Positions 1 through 12,515 of a stretch of 64,000 nt of DNA are shown in pieces; the stretch's first letter is position 1; the number at the start of each line of letters is the position of its first letter. The stretch is taken from contig QPFY01000002.1 in assembly GCA_003665825.1 (NCBI GenBank), forward strand, positions 1,612,001 through 1,676,000, read 5' to 3'. The notes under the pieces were generated by a model. That model worked only from the letters and a program-made list of their open reading frames with translations. It had not been told where the DNA came from and made no database searches. The position numbers and the translations under genes are program-made. Source of the stretch: Microbotryum silenes-acaulis. Its lineage: Eukaryota > Basidiomycota > Microbotryomycetes > Microbotryales > Microbotryaceae.

Positions 1-493
1 GTGTTGCTTCAACTTGTCGTAAGGTGCTTCCGAAGGGGGAGGTCCAAATACGGGCTGCGGGGTGGGAATGCACCGGCGATTTGCTTGATCAGCCGTTTGG
101 GGGTGTCCCAGTACGATGACCCCCACATGACGATGCTGTCACGGGACTGACCCAGCACACGGGCACACCACCTCGGATGGCAGCCTTGTCGGACAGGTCA
201 ACGTTGGATTTGGTCGAGACAAACAGTCGCTCGGTACCCGAGGTCTTGAACGAGATCACGGTCGCGCCCTAGTGAGAGGAATATTCGTCCAGCAGCAGCG
301 AGGAGGTGGAGGGGGAGTCCAAGTCGCAGCGTGACCGGCGGAGAGCCAGACACAGCATGGTGGGAGTGTATTCTCCATGTCAGTATAAGTAGTAATCTCC
401 GCAAGATACTGGCTCACACACCTTGAGAGCGACCTTGACGGTGTTGTCACCGTGTCGAAGCACAACAGAGTCCGACTTGACTTCGTACGACAT
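1..493 (-). CDS. glucose-6-phosphate 1-epimerase (D-hexose-6-phosphate mutarotase), 5' part
   Basis: The 5' end of a gene that runs off the left edge. It should interconvert the alpha and beta anomers of glucose 6-phosphate in the cytosol (aldose-1-epimerase fold, yeast YMR099C type). Exons on the minus strand are 493-422, 268-152 and 54 to the edge; the introns 421-269 (GTGTGT..TAG) and 151-55 (GTCAGT..CAG) keep the frame. The join gives MSYEVKSD, then GATVISFKTSGTERLFVS, then IRGGVPVCW followed by PVFGPPPSEAPYDKLKQH. This is the family's N-terminal signature (GATVISWK, KPIRGGIPVVFPVFGPP, LPQHGFAR). The residue before GATV is usually Tyr and is Lys here. The catalytic part lies outside the window. 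The family is well supported; the exon 1 join is slightly less so. Confidence 0.85.
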
Positions 494-924
494 CTGAGCG
501 ACCGCACACCACACTGAACTCAGCTGCAAAAGACGTTGCAAGGTACTCAACCACACTCGGTGGCTTACCTTGGACTGAAATGGGTCGACGCGATTGGTGG
601 GGGGAGGGAGAGAAGCGCGGGCAGGCACGGCCGATGAGCGCTGAGCACTGTGACACTGGCACGACCTACCACGACCGACCACAGGACAGACCACGACACT
701 CAACTTAGGACGCGACACTCCATGACAAATTGACACTCCAGGACACTCTTGGACACTCCTGACAGTCTCTGACAGTAGTCAACAGCTCTGACAGTTCCAA
801 CCTGTTGTACGCAAGAGTCATTGTAAAGCCATGCTACAACAGTGTTTTTTTGAGCGATCCGTGATAGCCATAAAAGCAAATGACGGATACTAATTTTGCT
901 AGGGCATTTCACCGTCCTCGCTGC
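494..924. promoter_or_regulatory. upstream region of the epimerase gene with clustered short repeats
   Basis: This non-coding stretch lies between the epimerase start and the NRDE2 stop, and both genes are on the minus strand. Between about 697 and 800 the words GACACTC (five times, mostly GACACTCC) and TGACAGT (four times) are clustered on the plus strand. I see no conserved ORF. A role as promoter binding sites is inference. Confidence 0.35.
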
Positions 925-3900
925 TTAATAAGGTTTCAGCGCCTCCCGTTCCCGGAAGATCGTTTCCACATCGTCCATCGTCCTCTCCCCTTCTTCCTTC
1001 TTGAGCCGATGTTTAGTCGCATCGATGTAAGGCAACGGGATATGGAAGAACTCGTCCTCTGCGTGCTCGTCCGAATCGGACTCGGCAAGGGCAGGGGGAG
1101 GCGGAAGAGCGTAGCGCACTATCACGGGGAAGAATAGATTGTCAGCTCGGCGCGTTGACGATTTCTCGCAGGCTGGAGCACAACTACCTCTCAATCCTCT
1201 CCGCAGCATGGCTTCATGCCATTGCTGTCGCAGGTCCTGATCGGAGAAGACGCTCTTCAACTCGGGTCGGAAAGCGATCAGGTACAGATCTGCAGAAGAC
1301 TGTGAAGTCGGTAAGACTGATCATGACTTGGGCCCACTTCCCTTCGTTGGACTGACCTCGACACCAAGGACACGCCTCAATAGCTCGGTACAGTTGCGTC
1401 TTGACCCGCGCAAACTCCTCATTCCGTAGCTCAAAGTCGATGTAAAGAGCCCAAATCGAAGGGCATGAGCGAGTACTGTAAGAAATGGCCATGACTTCCG
1501 AATGAGCAAAGGGCCAGTGCCGAGCCGCTCGGGTGATCTGGGCCATTCTTACCTTGGATCCTCTACTGCCCGCTCAAACAGGTTGCGCACACCCCACACG
1601 TTCGTCGAGCGAAAATCGAGATGCGACTCGGCGAAAATGGCAAAGAGGTAGCCTTGGCTCGTCGGCTTCTTCGTGAGGACAAGATCCTCCATCGTCCGTC
1701 GCACGCGGTTCTGAATCTTGGTGCGGACTAGTAGGGAGAATGTGTAGGTGTGAGTTAGTACGTTCTCAGACCACAAGGATCGTGCAAATACTCACGCTCG
1801 TTATGGTAGTACACACTGAGGAACATGGAATTGTTGCGAAACTCGGCGATCGCTCGCTCCAAGACCTCCCTCAGCTGCGCAGGTCGATGTCCTCGCTTGC
1901 CCTTCTCGGCATGCCGGTACAACAGCTTGACGTAGGCCTGATACGCCTCCTCATGCTCGCATGATCCCTTGGCTCCCGTGTTTTCAAGTCGAGAGAGATG
2001 TTGCTCAAATATCTCAGTCGTGAAAGATGTGAGATCGCCATAGGACAGATAATCGAAGAGGGCGAACGAAAAAGCCAGATGGTTGCGATTGCGGACGAGG
2101 CGCTGAGGGGCGGATGGTTGGAACGAAGCCTCGAGCTCAGTCGTGTAAAACTGTCGTGCTCGTAGGTTCTGTGCAGGCGTGTTCTTGGAGACTGTCTTGG
2201 CAAGCGTGGCTGACAAATTGACACATCAGTTAGGCCACTTACTCCCTCAGTGAGAGGCGTCGTTTGACTCACCAAGATCCTCCCCGTCCCCAGCCGCAGT
2301 CGCAGCGACCAATACCTTGAGCGCCAGATCAGCCCCTCCTTCCTCCCATTCCATCTCAGCCCAAGACCTCCACAACAGTGGTCCATCAATCCTCTCGTGA
2401 TTCGGGAACGTGCGATACATAGAAAGAGCCGTGACGTAGACTTGACGAGCATCGGAGACCTTGCCTCGAGCCCTTTCGATCCTGGCGTACCCGTCCCACA
2501 GCGCCAAGGTCTGTCGCTTCCTTCGAAGAACCGATTTCGCGAGTTTGCCAGCGGAGTTAGGCGATTGGCAGGCTTCGAAAGCAAAAGCGTCGAGGTGGAG
2601 AAAAGGATCATCCGCAGAAGACAAACCCGAGAGCAATGCCAGCGCATTCCTCGCAAGCTCGGAGTCTACTCCTTCGAGATCACGCTCATTGATCGCCGTG
2701 AACCATCCTTGCTGCGCGGCAAAGAGAAGCTCGACAGAGCAAGGCATCGCGTTGAAAGGAATGTGCCATGGCTTCTCGAGTGCAGGCTTGCGTTCGGGTT
2801 CCATCGCCTCGCCGCCGATGACCTCCACCGCTTGAGTGGTTTCCGGTTTGCTGGGCCAGAAACTCTTGACGAGATCCTCATGCTCGACCATCCTCGAATG
2901 AATGAAGCCATCAGTCGCAAAGGGCGTCGATGTCGGGACATCGGGGGGTACGAAAGGCAGACCCAAAAAGGCGAGGAAAGCGTAGATGAGCTGCTGCTTC
3001 GCGTCGGACGAGTCAACGAAAAAAAGCAACGGCTTGATGTCGGTGTCAAAGAGAGGCACTCGGGCGACATCGTCCTCATCGACGCTTTCGTCCGTCAATC
3101 GAGCAGGCCGGGGGTTGGCCATGCTCGCAAGACGTTCCGAGCGGGCCCAGCGATCGAGACCAGACGAGTCTTCATCGGTGGATGGGGAGATTCGTTGATC
3201 GGGTTGGGATTTGGGAGCGTCTGCGCCAACCGCAGTGTTGCACCATCCTACCGCTCCATTTTCACCGACTCGTGGGGGCTCGTCATCCCAGAATGAATCG
3301 AGAGCGGCCAGTGTTCGAGATCGCCAGCCGTGCAGATTTTCATCTCCCGCCCTCGACTGGAATTCGACAGGTCGGAAAAGGTTGAGCTCGACAATGGCTT
3401 GGAAAGAAGCCAGCGCTCGTTCAATGTAGCCTGCGGGCGCGACGAATCACACTGTCAGTGGGGAGGCGAGGAGGCGAGGAGGTGGAATCAAGCGAACCAG
3501 CTTGTCTGAGCATTAAGCAAAGACGAAGGAAGAGATACACCATGTTCGCATCAATCATGTCCCCTGCCGGATCAGACCCAAACATCGTGTCAGCACCAAG
3601 TTAATTCATTGATACACCGTTACTCAACTGTACTCACTCTCTTGAAATTCCGTGGCCAGATCGGCCCTCCTCTGTAACGTCTCGAAGCATTCGACAAAAG
3701 CTTCAACGACGGACTCAACCTCGAAACTCGTCCCATCCGTTTGCCTCCATCCGACGTATCGAACCCACAAGCTAGTCATCTTCGCATGTTCCTCCAAGAC
3801 TTTCTTCCACCTCTTGGTCACCGTCGGGGTATCCTCAACCTCCTCCGCCAACTGCAAAAGCTTCAATACCAATCTCTCGTCTTCGGCGTTTGCAGGATCC

Positions 3901-5445
3901 GCCTTGAGCGCCCGCTCTACGACCACCAACTTGACATGAGCTGCACCCCTTCTTTCGACGCGGTTCAAAATCGTCCGCCCTCGGTTCTCCCCCGAAGCTG
4001 ATAAAGCGACTTGATCCTGCCACTCGACGAACTCGAGCCACAGCTCGACATTCTTCGGATCATCCCTCAGCGCCCTGTCGAACTCGACGTTGCGTCTCGA
4101 TAGGTATTGCGACTCGGATTCACCTCCCGTGACACCGAGTTGATCAAACTCGTTCTCATCCACCGCCGCGTCCGTATTTTGACTCGCTGCGGCTGTGGAC
4201 AGGTCCGAGGGTTTAATCTGCCCAGCAACGGATCGGTAATCTGTTCCTTCCTCGTGCTCGAGCCCTTGCATAAGCTCTTCGAACGGGTACTCCTTGTCGA
4301 ACGCGACGATGTTCTCCCGCTCTGCGAAAGGATCTCGACGAGGTTGGCCCCCCGGCGTAGACTTGGCTGCGAGCGATATGCGGCGGAGGTCCTTATCTAG
4401 CATATGTCGAGCTGAGCGCGAGTCACTGTAGCGTGGGGTCTGAGAAGGGACCGTAAATCGCGTTAGTTTAGGGATGTGGTCGAGAGAAGGCCTTGGCGAA
4501 CACCCACTCTGAACCACCTCATAGGTCCAATCTCGACACCCCTGCCCGTATAAGCCGTATCTCTCGTGATTCTCAATCCCTCATTGAGTCCAACGACTCG
4601 ACCCGCTGAGACCAAAGATGTCCCGGTCAGCCTCGCGCGGTCGATTGGAGCGGGTAAAGAGTAGCTCTGCTCACCTCCCAAGCGTCGATAACGGGGGACA
4701 GCGCTTCGATTTAAAGAGCCGTATTTGATGTTGAGCTCATCTCCCGTCCTCGACGAATAGTAGGGGGGGTTGCCCGGGTCGTCGGACACCGAGGAGGATA
4801 CCTTGGGAGCAGTCTTTGCGTTCTCGTCTGCCACGGTCGCCTGGACGAGCTGGTAAGGTTTACGTAGCTGCGGTGAGAGGCCCATGTTTCAGTTGATCTG
4901 TTGAAAACGTAGATGAGGCGTTGCTACTCGTTCCGACGTACCTTGTGACCATACTCGTGCTCAGTCAATTGGAACTGATCGGAACTACCGAGCTCCGACT
5001 GATCCGCTTTCGCCGTGGCCTTTCTCGACGAGGAAGACGAAGAGGGGTTTGACGAGTCTCTGATGACGGCAGGTCGATCATGATGCCCTCGTTCATGCTT
5101 GCGCTTGCGATCACTCGAGTGTCGTTCGTCGCGCTTGTCCGTGCTCTGTTTGCCCCGGCTCCCGCTCGTTGAAGGATCCAAGCCATCATGGTGCTTGGAC
5201 CGTCGGTGGCCGAGCTTGTCGCTAATCTTGGTCGGCTTGGATTGATCCAACTGTTGTTCAAGTCCACTGAGGAAAGTATCGGCCGGTGTCGGGACTGGAG
5301 GAGCTGGGAACGAGTCGAACGATGGTGCCGTTGTGGGGGGATTAGCACGTCGAATGGATGCGGGTGAGTTCGATGGTGCATTGGGAGCCTCGGCTGCGGG
5401 GAACGAGTCGAATGATGGGGGTGGCGGGCGACGCGAGCCACTCAT
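925..5445 (-). CDS. NRDE2: NRDE2-family nuclear RNA-surveillance protein
   Basis: This is a large HAT/TPR-type protein of the NRDE-2 family, which acts in the nucleus with the Mtr4/exosome machinery and in co-transcriptional silencing. The start is the ATG at 5445 (MSGSRRPPPPSFDSFP); an upstream GTG in the same frame is not needed. The N-terminal third is Ser/Lys/Arg-rich and disordered. The NRDE2 core then begins with TPRYSDSRSARHML, DPFAERENIVAFDKEYPF and SRRNVEFDRALRDDPKNVELW. Repeats of half-a-TPR type follow (VYLFLRLCLMLRQA, GYIERALASFQAIVELNLFRP, YLSYGDLTSFTTEIFEQHLS, WALYIDFELRNEEFARVK). The C-terminal exon has DLYLIAFRPELKSVFS and ends EREALKPY. About nine introns are implied; the CPWCR|DLYLIAF join was phase-checked (G|GTCAGT..TGCAG|AT). 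It is divergent from the downstream gene, with 245 bp between the two start codons. Confidence 0.85.
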
Positions 5446-5690
5446 CGCGCGCACGCCGAACCGATGCGACCTGGGACGACGTGGTGACGGGGGAAGGGGG
5501 CGGGGGGCGGAGGAGACGTGGAGCAGCGTGGAGCAGTGTGGAGCATCGACGAACAGCGACGAACAGGAAGTCAGTCAGTTCGAGCGCGACCAAGCTCCGC
5601 TAGGCTCAGCCAGTGTGCTCAGCGCTCGACTGCCTATCCACCCTTTGGCCAGAGCCTCAAATTTGGCTCGCAGCTGACCTACCTATCACC

Positions 5691-7383
5691 ATGACTACTC
5701 AGAGCACGCCCACACCCCGACGGCGAGTCGCCCTGGTGCTCTACCCCCGCTCGCAGGACGATGTCGTCAAGGCGCTGCGAAGGGCATTCGAAGCTCACCC
5801 CGAATGGTCGATGCAGACAACCACTACATCTGATGATCAGATCGACTTGCAATGGTCCGATTATGACCGTATCGACTGGGACTTGGTGGAGGGGGCTCAG
5901 GGCAAGACTCGGCTCGTCAATAGCTATGTCATCCGAAAGGGGTCAGTGTATGCACGTGATCGTGATCGAGCGTTCGCACAGGAGACTGATTCAAATGCGT
6001 CCGCACAACACAGTCTAATCCGCAAAAATCATCTCTCACATACGATCGCACTATACCTCTCCAAGAACCCGACCTCCCCACTCGCCCGAGCCGCTCCACA
6101 AACCTTCTACTTCACCCTCTCTTTCGCCGACGAGCTTGACGAGCTGCTCGTAGATGAGCTGTACGACGTGCAGCACTCGTTCGACACAGCCGATCCGGAC
6201 AAACCATCGTGGTGGATCCTCAAGGCGGCATTGGCCGACAAAGGGGTAGGCATTCGTCTCTTTTCCGATCGGGATCAACTCGAGCAGATTTTTCAGGAAT
6301 TCGAACCCGTCAGCAGCGACGAGGAGAAGGAAGAAGAGGACTACGACGAAGCTTTTGGTACAAAAGCATACGGTACAGGTACCCGAGTCGACTCGTCCCA
6401 AGTTCGAGAATGGGTCGTACAGGTGAGTCCCATGGGCTCTTTCTTACCTGGCGAGGACCGCAACTAACCTGCCCACCATAGCGCTACGTTTCGAACCCCC
6501 TACTCTTCTCACCCTCCAACACCCCTTCATCGCCAAGCTACAAATTCCACCTCCGTGTCTACGTCGTTGCATCAGGTGCACTCACAGTCCACGTGCACCA
6601 TCCTTTCCTCGCTCTCTTCGCACCAACACCTTACTCCACTCCCGAATCCTCCGACAAGGTTGACCTTTCGGCCCATCTTACCAACACCTGCTTGCAGACG
6701 ACCATCATGGGGTCTCAGGCACTGCCCGAGTCGGTCAATACGCTGCAAAAAATGCAAGGGTATATGATACTCGGTGGCGCTCTGGAGGGGCAGAAGTTGA
6801 CCCGAGAGCAGATCACCAAGATTGAGGATAGCGTTGGAGAGGTCGTCGCTGAGCTGTTCAAAGCGGCCGTAGGCGCTGGGACATCGTTTCAGGTCAGTGC
6901 AGAGCCTGATATTTTCCAGCTCAGACTTTTCGGAGACCTAACCTCCTCGAACCGGGTTTGATTGCAGGCATTACCCAACGCATTCGAGATCTTTGGCTTG
7001 GATTTCCTCGTCGATGACGAACTACGAGTCTTCCTCCTGGAGGTCAATGCCGTGAGTCCCGCGCCGAAAGCCCTCGGAAAGATTTCCCGCCTGACCATTG
7101 CAGCGTTCCTCGAGTACAGTGCCCCGACTTTGGCCAAACAGGCCCCACCTTACAATCAGTGATCGACCACTTGTTTGCATCTACATTGGACGAGCTGGTG
7201 ATCCCCTACTTTACACGGCAAGAGCACGACCTTCCTACCTCAGAGGAGCCACGGGATGCCTCGGCCGAGCCACAAACTCCGAGTAAAGCTTTACAAGGAT
7301 TGATCTTGGAGGAGACGACACAGCCAGGACTAAGGAAGGTTTTAGCGATGGAGATTAGTAAAGCTTGGTCAAAAGGGAAGTAA
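5691..7383 (+). CDS. tubulin-tyrosine-ligase-like ATP-grasp protein
   Basis: Four exons, 5691-6422, 6482-6892, 6968-7051 and 7120-7383, all in phase, give a protein of about 496 residues. Tubulin-tyrosine-ligase-family proteins are ATP-grasp amino-acid ligases, and the closest yeast relative is the TTL half of Pby1. The hallmarks are FYFTLSFADELDELLVDE, WWILKAALADKGVGIRLFS (substrate and ATP-binding Lys region), the basic FHLRVYVVASGALTVHVH strand, and the metal-binding end FLLEVNA followed by CPDFGQTG across intron 3. The last acceptor is TACAG before TGCCCC; a nearer CAG at 7101-7103 breaks the frame. An acidic loop (SSDEEKEEEDYDE) sits mid-protein. The actual substrate cannot be read from sequence; tubulin is not assured. 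Confidence 0.85.
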
Positions 7384-7843
7384 TGGGAACCAGCTGCTAT
7401 TTCCCTATCTGTGCTGGCGAAATTCATCTCATTTCGGCAAGCCGCGGCCCCCGGGGATTGAGCCCTCTTTTTTTTTGGTCGGGGAACCAGCCAAAGGAGG
7501 TATCGTAATTTCGGAATCATAGAATCGAGTTCATGAAGGAGAGCAGGACCAGAAAGAGTTTTGTAATGTGGGGTAAGCCAGTTCCATGGACTTGCCGAGA
7601 TGCCGGTAGACCCTTGGCCCGCACCCGCGACCGGATGATCAGAGCATCCGACGCCAGCGCGCGGCTGGGGACATCCGGGAGAACGGCGGCAACCCGATCG
7701 CCACCGCTGCTGCTGGGTCCCGATCGGCCTCCGAGGGAAAGATGTCCGAATCCGAAAGCCAGGGTTATCCAAATCCTTCTCACCCCCTCCCATCACCTTC
7801 ACTCTTTCTCCTACCAGCTCATCATCTCTACTTCAAACCAACC
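7384..7843. other. intergenic region upstream of the acyl-CoA-ligase-like gene
   Basis: About 460 bp between two genes on the plus strand. A T9 run lies near 7470 and pyrimidine-rich DNA (7775-7835) leads up to the next ATG. No conserved ORF or RNA gene was recognised. Confidence 0.4.
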
Positions 7844-10063
7844 ATGGCCGCAATCCCCATCGTCAAGTTCCCGGCTCACGTGCCCGCGGTCGAGCTGCCG
7901 AGTTCGTCCGGCACGGTGTGGAGCTTCCTCTTCGACGCCAATGGGACGGGCCAATCTCCCTTCGTGAAAGGTTCGCCGACGATGAAGGCGACGCGCAAGG
8001 ACTTGCAGAACCGATACCTTGACGGTCCGATCCCCGCTGAGAAGCCCGTGTTCCGTGATGGGTTGACGGGTGAGTCGGGATGCACCGCAGAAGGATCGGA
8101 CTGCGCGGCGCTTACCCCGGGTCGCGTTGCGCTGTCTGTGGGGTTGGGAGGGGTTGGGCCGCGGCGCAGGAAGGCCGTCAATGAGACGCGGGAACTGACT
8201 CCTTCTTCTGACCGCATCACAGGCGCCACCTTGTCCTACGGGCGACTCAAGTCCGACTCGCTCAGGATCGCCTCATCCCTCATTCACGGCCCTCTTGGCT
8301 TGAAGCCGGCCCCACTGGCGAGTGCGGACCCCACATCGAACCGAGGCGCCGTCGTCTCTCCCATCGTGTTGCTGCAGCTGCCCAACTCGTTGCCGTTCGC
8401 GACACTCGCTTTCAGTGTGCTCGCTTCGGGATTGACAGTGAGTAACCACGGACGGCTACTTACTTCGAAAAATTATGACTCAATCCGCTCCTCCGGCTCG
8501 TCTAGTTTACTGCCGTCAACCCGGTGCTCACCTCGTCTGAGATTGCCCACATTCTCTCCCTCTCTGAGCCGGCGGTCATCATCACTACACCTGCAGGCCT
8601 GCCGACCTTCCAGGAGGCTTTCCGATCGTTGAACCCCGACGTTAAAGCCCGACTTGGGTATGCGACCAAAGGCAATGTTTTCATTGTCGACCTCTCTCAC
8701 GACGACTATGGGCCTTCATCCGGGTCAATCGGGCAGGTACGAGAACAAGTCATCGGCGGATGGCGAGTCCAGGACTGGAAGGTGCTTTTGCCCCCGGTCG
8801 CTCCCGAGGAAGTCATCTTTGAACCTCCTCGTTACACTGGGTCCGAGGATGCCGTTCGAAGTGCCGTCATTTTCTGGTCGTCCGGCACGAGTGGCAAGTC
8901 CAAGGGTGTCATTCTCAGTCACAAAGCCGTCGGCTCGGCAATCGTCTCGGTCTGGCATTGCGCGACGCTCGAAGCGAACGAGCGCCTCGTCGGCTTGCCT
9001 CCTTTCTACCACATCTTCGGCTGGTCCAACGTCCTCATGCCCGCCGCCGCGTTCGGAGCAACAGTGACGGTGATCCAAAAATTCGATCCCCAGACCTACC
9101 TCCGCATCGCTCAAGAGTGTCGAGCGACGCATCTCCATATCGCACCTCCCGTCGCGGTCCTCTTCGCCAAATCCCCCCTCGTTGACGGCTTTGACCTTTC
9201 CTCCGTCCGAGCATGCACATCCGGTGGCGCTCCACTGGGATCGAGTATCATCACCCAAGTCTACAAACGTCTCGGGATCCTCCTTCGAATGGGTTATGGC
9301 TTGTCCGAAACGTCGGGTGTGACGGGCCAATCGGCACCTACATGGTCCGAATTGGAATCCGAACTTGGTTCAACAGGCAAAGTCTTTTACGGCAACGAGC
9401 TCAAGATCGCTTCCATCTCTGGTCCAAGCAAAACCGCGACAGTGGGTGAAGATGGAGAGGTTCTGATTCGTTCGCCTTACATGATGATTTCATACCTCAA
9501 CAACCCTGTCGCGACGAACGAATCATTCGATGAGGATGGGTGGTTCAAGACGGGTGATGTTGGGAACCTCGATGCTCGAGGGAACTTGCACATCGTCGAT
9601 CGAATGAAGGAGATCATGAAGATCAAAGGGTCAGTCACCACTGCTGTAATCAATCACTTACTCTCCCGATTAGTCGAACCGACACAATTCACACTTTCAT
9701 GACTCAAGTTTCCAAGTCTCCCCCGCCGAACTGGAAGACTATATTTGCTCCTCCCCCCTCGTGCAAGACGCCGGAGTCTCCTCCATCTACCACGAAGAAC
9801 ACGCGACTGAATACCCCCGAGCCTACGTCGTCCCAGCGGACAAGTCACATCTCCTAGGTGGAGCAGGGGCCGAAGTGTTTGCCCATGCGTTGCGCGAACA
9901 CATCGAGGCCAAAGCCGCGCCTTACAAGTGGCTTCGTGGAGGTGTCGTCTTCATCGATGCGGTACCCAAATCGGCGGCGGGCAAGATCTTGCGTCGTAAT
10001 TTGAAGGAGTGCAAGGGTCAGCTCGTGCATGTATACGAGGACAAGATCAGGGCCAAGCTTTGA
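7844..10063 (+). CDS. 4-coumarate-CoA-ligase-like acyl-CoA synthetase with peroxisomal tail
   Basis: An adenylate-forming enzyme (ANL superfamily) that activates a carboxylic acid to acyl-AMP and then acyl-CoA. Exons 7844-8069, 8223-8437, 8509-9629 and 9709-10063 join in phase to 638 residues. Signature motifs are the P-loop SSGTSGKSKGVILSHK, the aromatic-binding stretch LPPFYHIFGWSNV, MGYGLSETSGVTG, and DEDGWFKTGDVGNLD. The C-terminal PKSAAGKILRRNL carries the catalytic lysine. The protein ends RAKL, a type-1 peroxisomal targeting signal. The length and subfamily fit fungal 4CL-like peroxisomal ligases for aromatic or fatty acids; the substrate is not determinable here. The ATG at 7844 follows a pyrimidine-rich leader and gives the conserved PAHVPAVELPSS N-terminus. 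Confidence 0.92.
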
Positions 10064-10182
10064 TCTGTGGCGGGGTATAAAGAGATTTTATTTTCGTTCT
10101 TAGTATGCTTTGTTCTTCGGATGTACAAATGTAATGCTGTAAAGTCCCAATGGCTGTGGGGGATCAAGACTTGTGACTCTGA

Positions 10183-12305
10183 TTACAATAATTCTGTCGG
10201 TGGCAAGTACTTGTAAGGCGACAAGATCTGACGCGGGTCGAAGAGCTTGCGGATCTGCTGCATCAGAGCGATTGACTCGTCCGACTTGGAGTAGCTAACG
10301 TAAGGCGCCTTCATGAGGCCCAAGCCGTGTTCGGCCGAAATGGAACCGTTGCGAGCAGCTGTGGAGATCGGGAGCAGGACTGGTGATGAGCTTCTCCATC
10401 ATTCACCGGGATGAAGAGCTACGAGAAACTGACCTGTCGCTTCGTAAACCCAAGGTTCAATAATTTTTTCGATCCTTTCATCCCATTTGTTCGCCACAAT
10501 GTTGAGATGCAGGTTGCCTGCCGCCGAGACATCCCACGGAAAGTGTCAGCGCCCAACTCTGCTTCTTCGAACCTAGGAGCCAGGACTGACCATCACCGAT
10601 ATGCCCATATCCAATCGTCTGCTTGATGCTCCCGTCCTTATCCAATCCATGTTCCTTGAACCGAATGCGCGCCTCCTCCACGAGCGAGTACATGTCCTTG
10701 ACTGGCATCGACAGGTCGTACTTGTACACCTTGCCCAACTTGCCCGCAGCTTCCGGCATCAATTCTCGCAGGGACCACAAGGAGAGGAGTTGCGCTTCGT
10801 CCTGAGCCAAGACACCGTCGGCAATGATCTCCTTCTCCAACAAATGCTCCAAAAGCCCCCCGAGTTTCTATGTGACAATGGGGGTCAGCTTGTGCACTGT
10901 TTCGTGGATCAGCGGTCCGCATGTGAGCTCACCTCATCGTCGTGATCCTTGTTGCTACCACTTGTCTCGATCAAGACGTAGAAAGCTCGACCTCCCTCTG
11001 GTGTACCTTCGAAGGGTGCCTTCTGACCCGTGTGGTGAAGCACCAACTCCAGTCCCTCCTGATCCCAGAACTCGAACGCCGACAGGATCTCGCCAAGGCG
11101 ACCCCTTGTCTCTTGGAAGACTCGTTGCACGCCTTCAAAGTTTGGCACGCATAACACGGCAACGTTCACAGCCTGGCAGGGAGAATATGTGGTCAGTATA
11201 GAGAAGAAGGAAACAGATACTCCGAAAATGCTAGTGACTCACTTCGGAGATCCTGGGTGTTAGAATCGAGACACCCGTCACGATTCCGAGAGTGCCTTCG
11301 GCACCGATGAACAACTGCTTGATGTCGTAGCCTGAAGAGATACCCACACAGTTAGCATTACGTATACTTTAGGGGTTCTGACAGAATTCACATACCCGTG
11401 TTGTCCTTCCTAAGCGCTCCACCCTTGCTCCCAGGCATCCCGACCGAGACAACTGTCCCCTTCTCATCAGGCAAGACAACCTCGAGCCCCAAGACGGTGC
11501 CGTGCAAGGATCCGTAGCGCAGAAGTCGGAGACCACCGGCATTGGTCGAGATATTTCCGGCGATGTGACATGAACCTTTGGCACCGAGGTCGAGGGGCAT
11601 CATGTATCCTTTGGGGTGGAGGTAGTTGGACAGAGATTCGAGAATGGCTCCACCATCGCAGGTGAGCATTCCTGTACGAAATAACATCCCTGGTCGGCAT
11701 TCTGCATCTGCGCAAAAAACAGACCATCTGCATCCACCCGCTGACTGACCTGACACCTCATCGAAGTGCCTGACCTCCTTCATGCCTTCGGTCGAGAGGA
11801 TCAGCTCGTCATAGACGGGCACCCCTCCTCCGACGAGTCCCGTGTTTCCACCCTGAGGCACGATGGCAATGCGATGCTTGTAGCAGTAGGCCACGATCTT
11901 GCTCACTTCCTGCGTCGACTTGGGCTTCACCACGATCGCGGATCGGCCGACGTACTTGTCGAGCCAGTCCTTGTTGTAGCCTTCGAGGTCATCCGACGCG
12001 GCCGAGCTCCATTCGCCGTTGGGCGCGGCGATCGTCGTCATCAACGACGCGGTCGGGTTGGACAGCATCGACGCGAATTGGGAGACGTCCTCGGCGGTCA
12101 GTTGCTTGTAGTCACCTCGTGGTGGCACTGCACCGCCTAGAGCCGGTCGGGTTGTGGAGAACTGTCTTCGCAACGAACGCGACGACGACGGCAGGCCAGC
12201 GGGGACGGTGTTGCGCGATCGGAAGGCAAGGCTAGGAGTGGCGATCGTCCGTGTCGCACATGCAGTTAGGCGAGCGGCCATCGTTGATGAGGCGCGGCGT
12301 GACAT
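10183..12305 (-). CDS. mitochondrial D-2-hydroxyglutarate dehydrogenase (FAD)
   Basis: An FAD-linked oxidase that oxidises D-2-hydroxyglutarate (and often D-lactate) to the 2-oxo acid, passing electrons on in mitochondria (yeast Dld2/Dld3, human D2HGDH). The first ATG at 12305 opens an Arg/Ser/Thr-rich presequence ending near RRQFSTTRP. The PCMH FAD domain shows [34 protein letters not shown] and [19 protein letters not shown]. It continues with [19 protein letters not shown] and, after an intron, [20 protein letters not shown]. The C-terminal FAD-oxidase domain has [19 protein letters not shown] and [17 protein letters not shown], ending [12 protein letters not shown]. About seven introns are implied. 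VSG|MLTC and NTG|YDIKQ were phase-checked. The gene looks intact. Confidence 0.9.
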
Positions 12306-12515
12306 GCTGTGAGTGAGACAAGAACGGGTGAGCAAGATCGTGGTCGATCGGCAAGAGACGGCGACGGCAGGTGCTTGGACTCGGCAGGACTCGGCAGTGA
12401 CTCGGCCGGGGACTCGGATAACGACGAGAAATACCCCGGAGCACGAATCGTAAGGTACGTCATAGTCATTTCAAACGCGAAAATCAAACAACATATCAAC
12501 GGATTGTGATAACAT

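Noticed and set aside
7098..7286. Alternative last exon of the TTL-like gene starting after the CAG at 7101-7103
   Set aside because: It reads out of frame; the acceptor at 7117-7119 gives the conserved CPDFGQTG and the correct phase.
12335..12335. Upstream start for D2HGDH
   Set aside because: The codon is TTG; the first ATG at 12305 already gives a good mitochondrial presequence.
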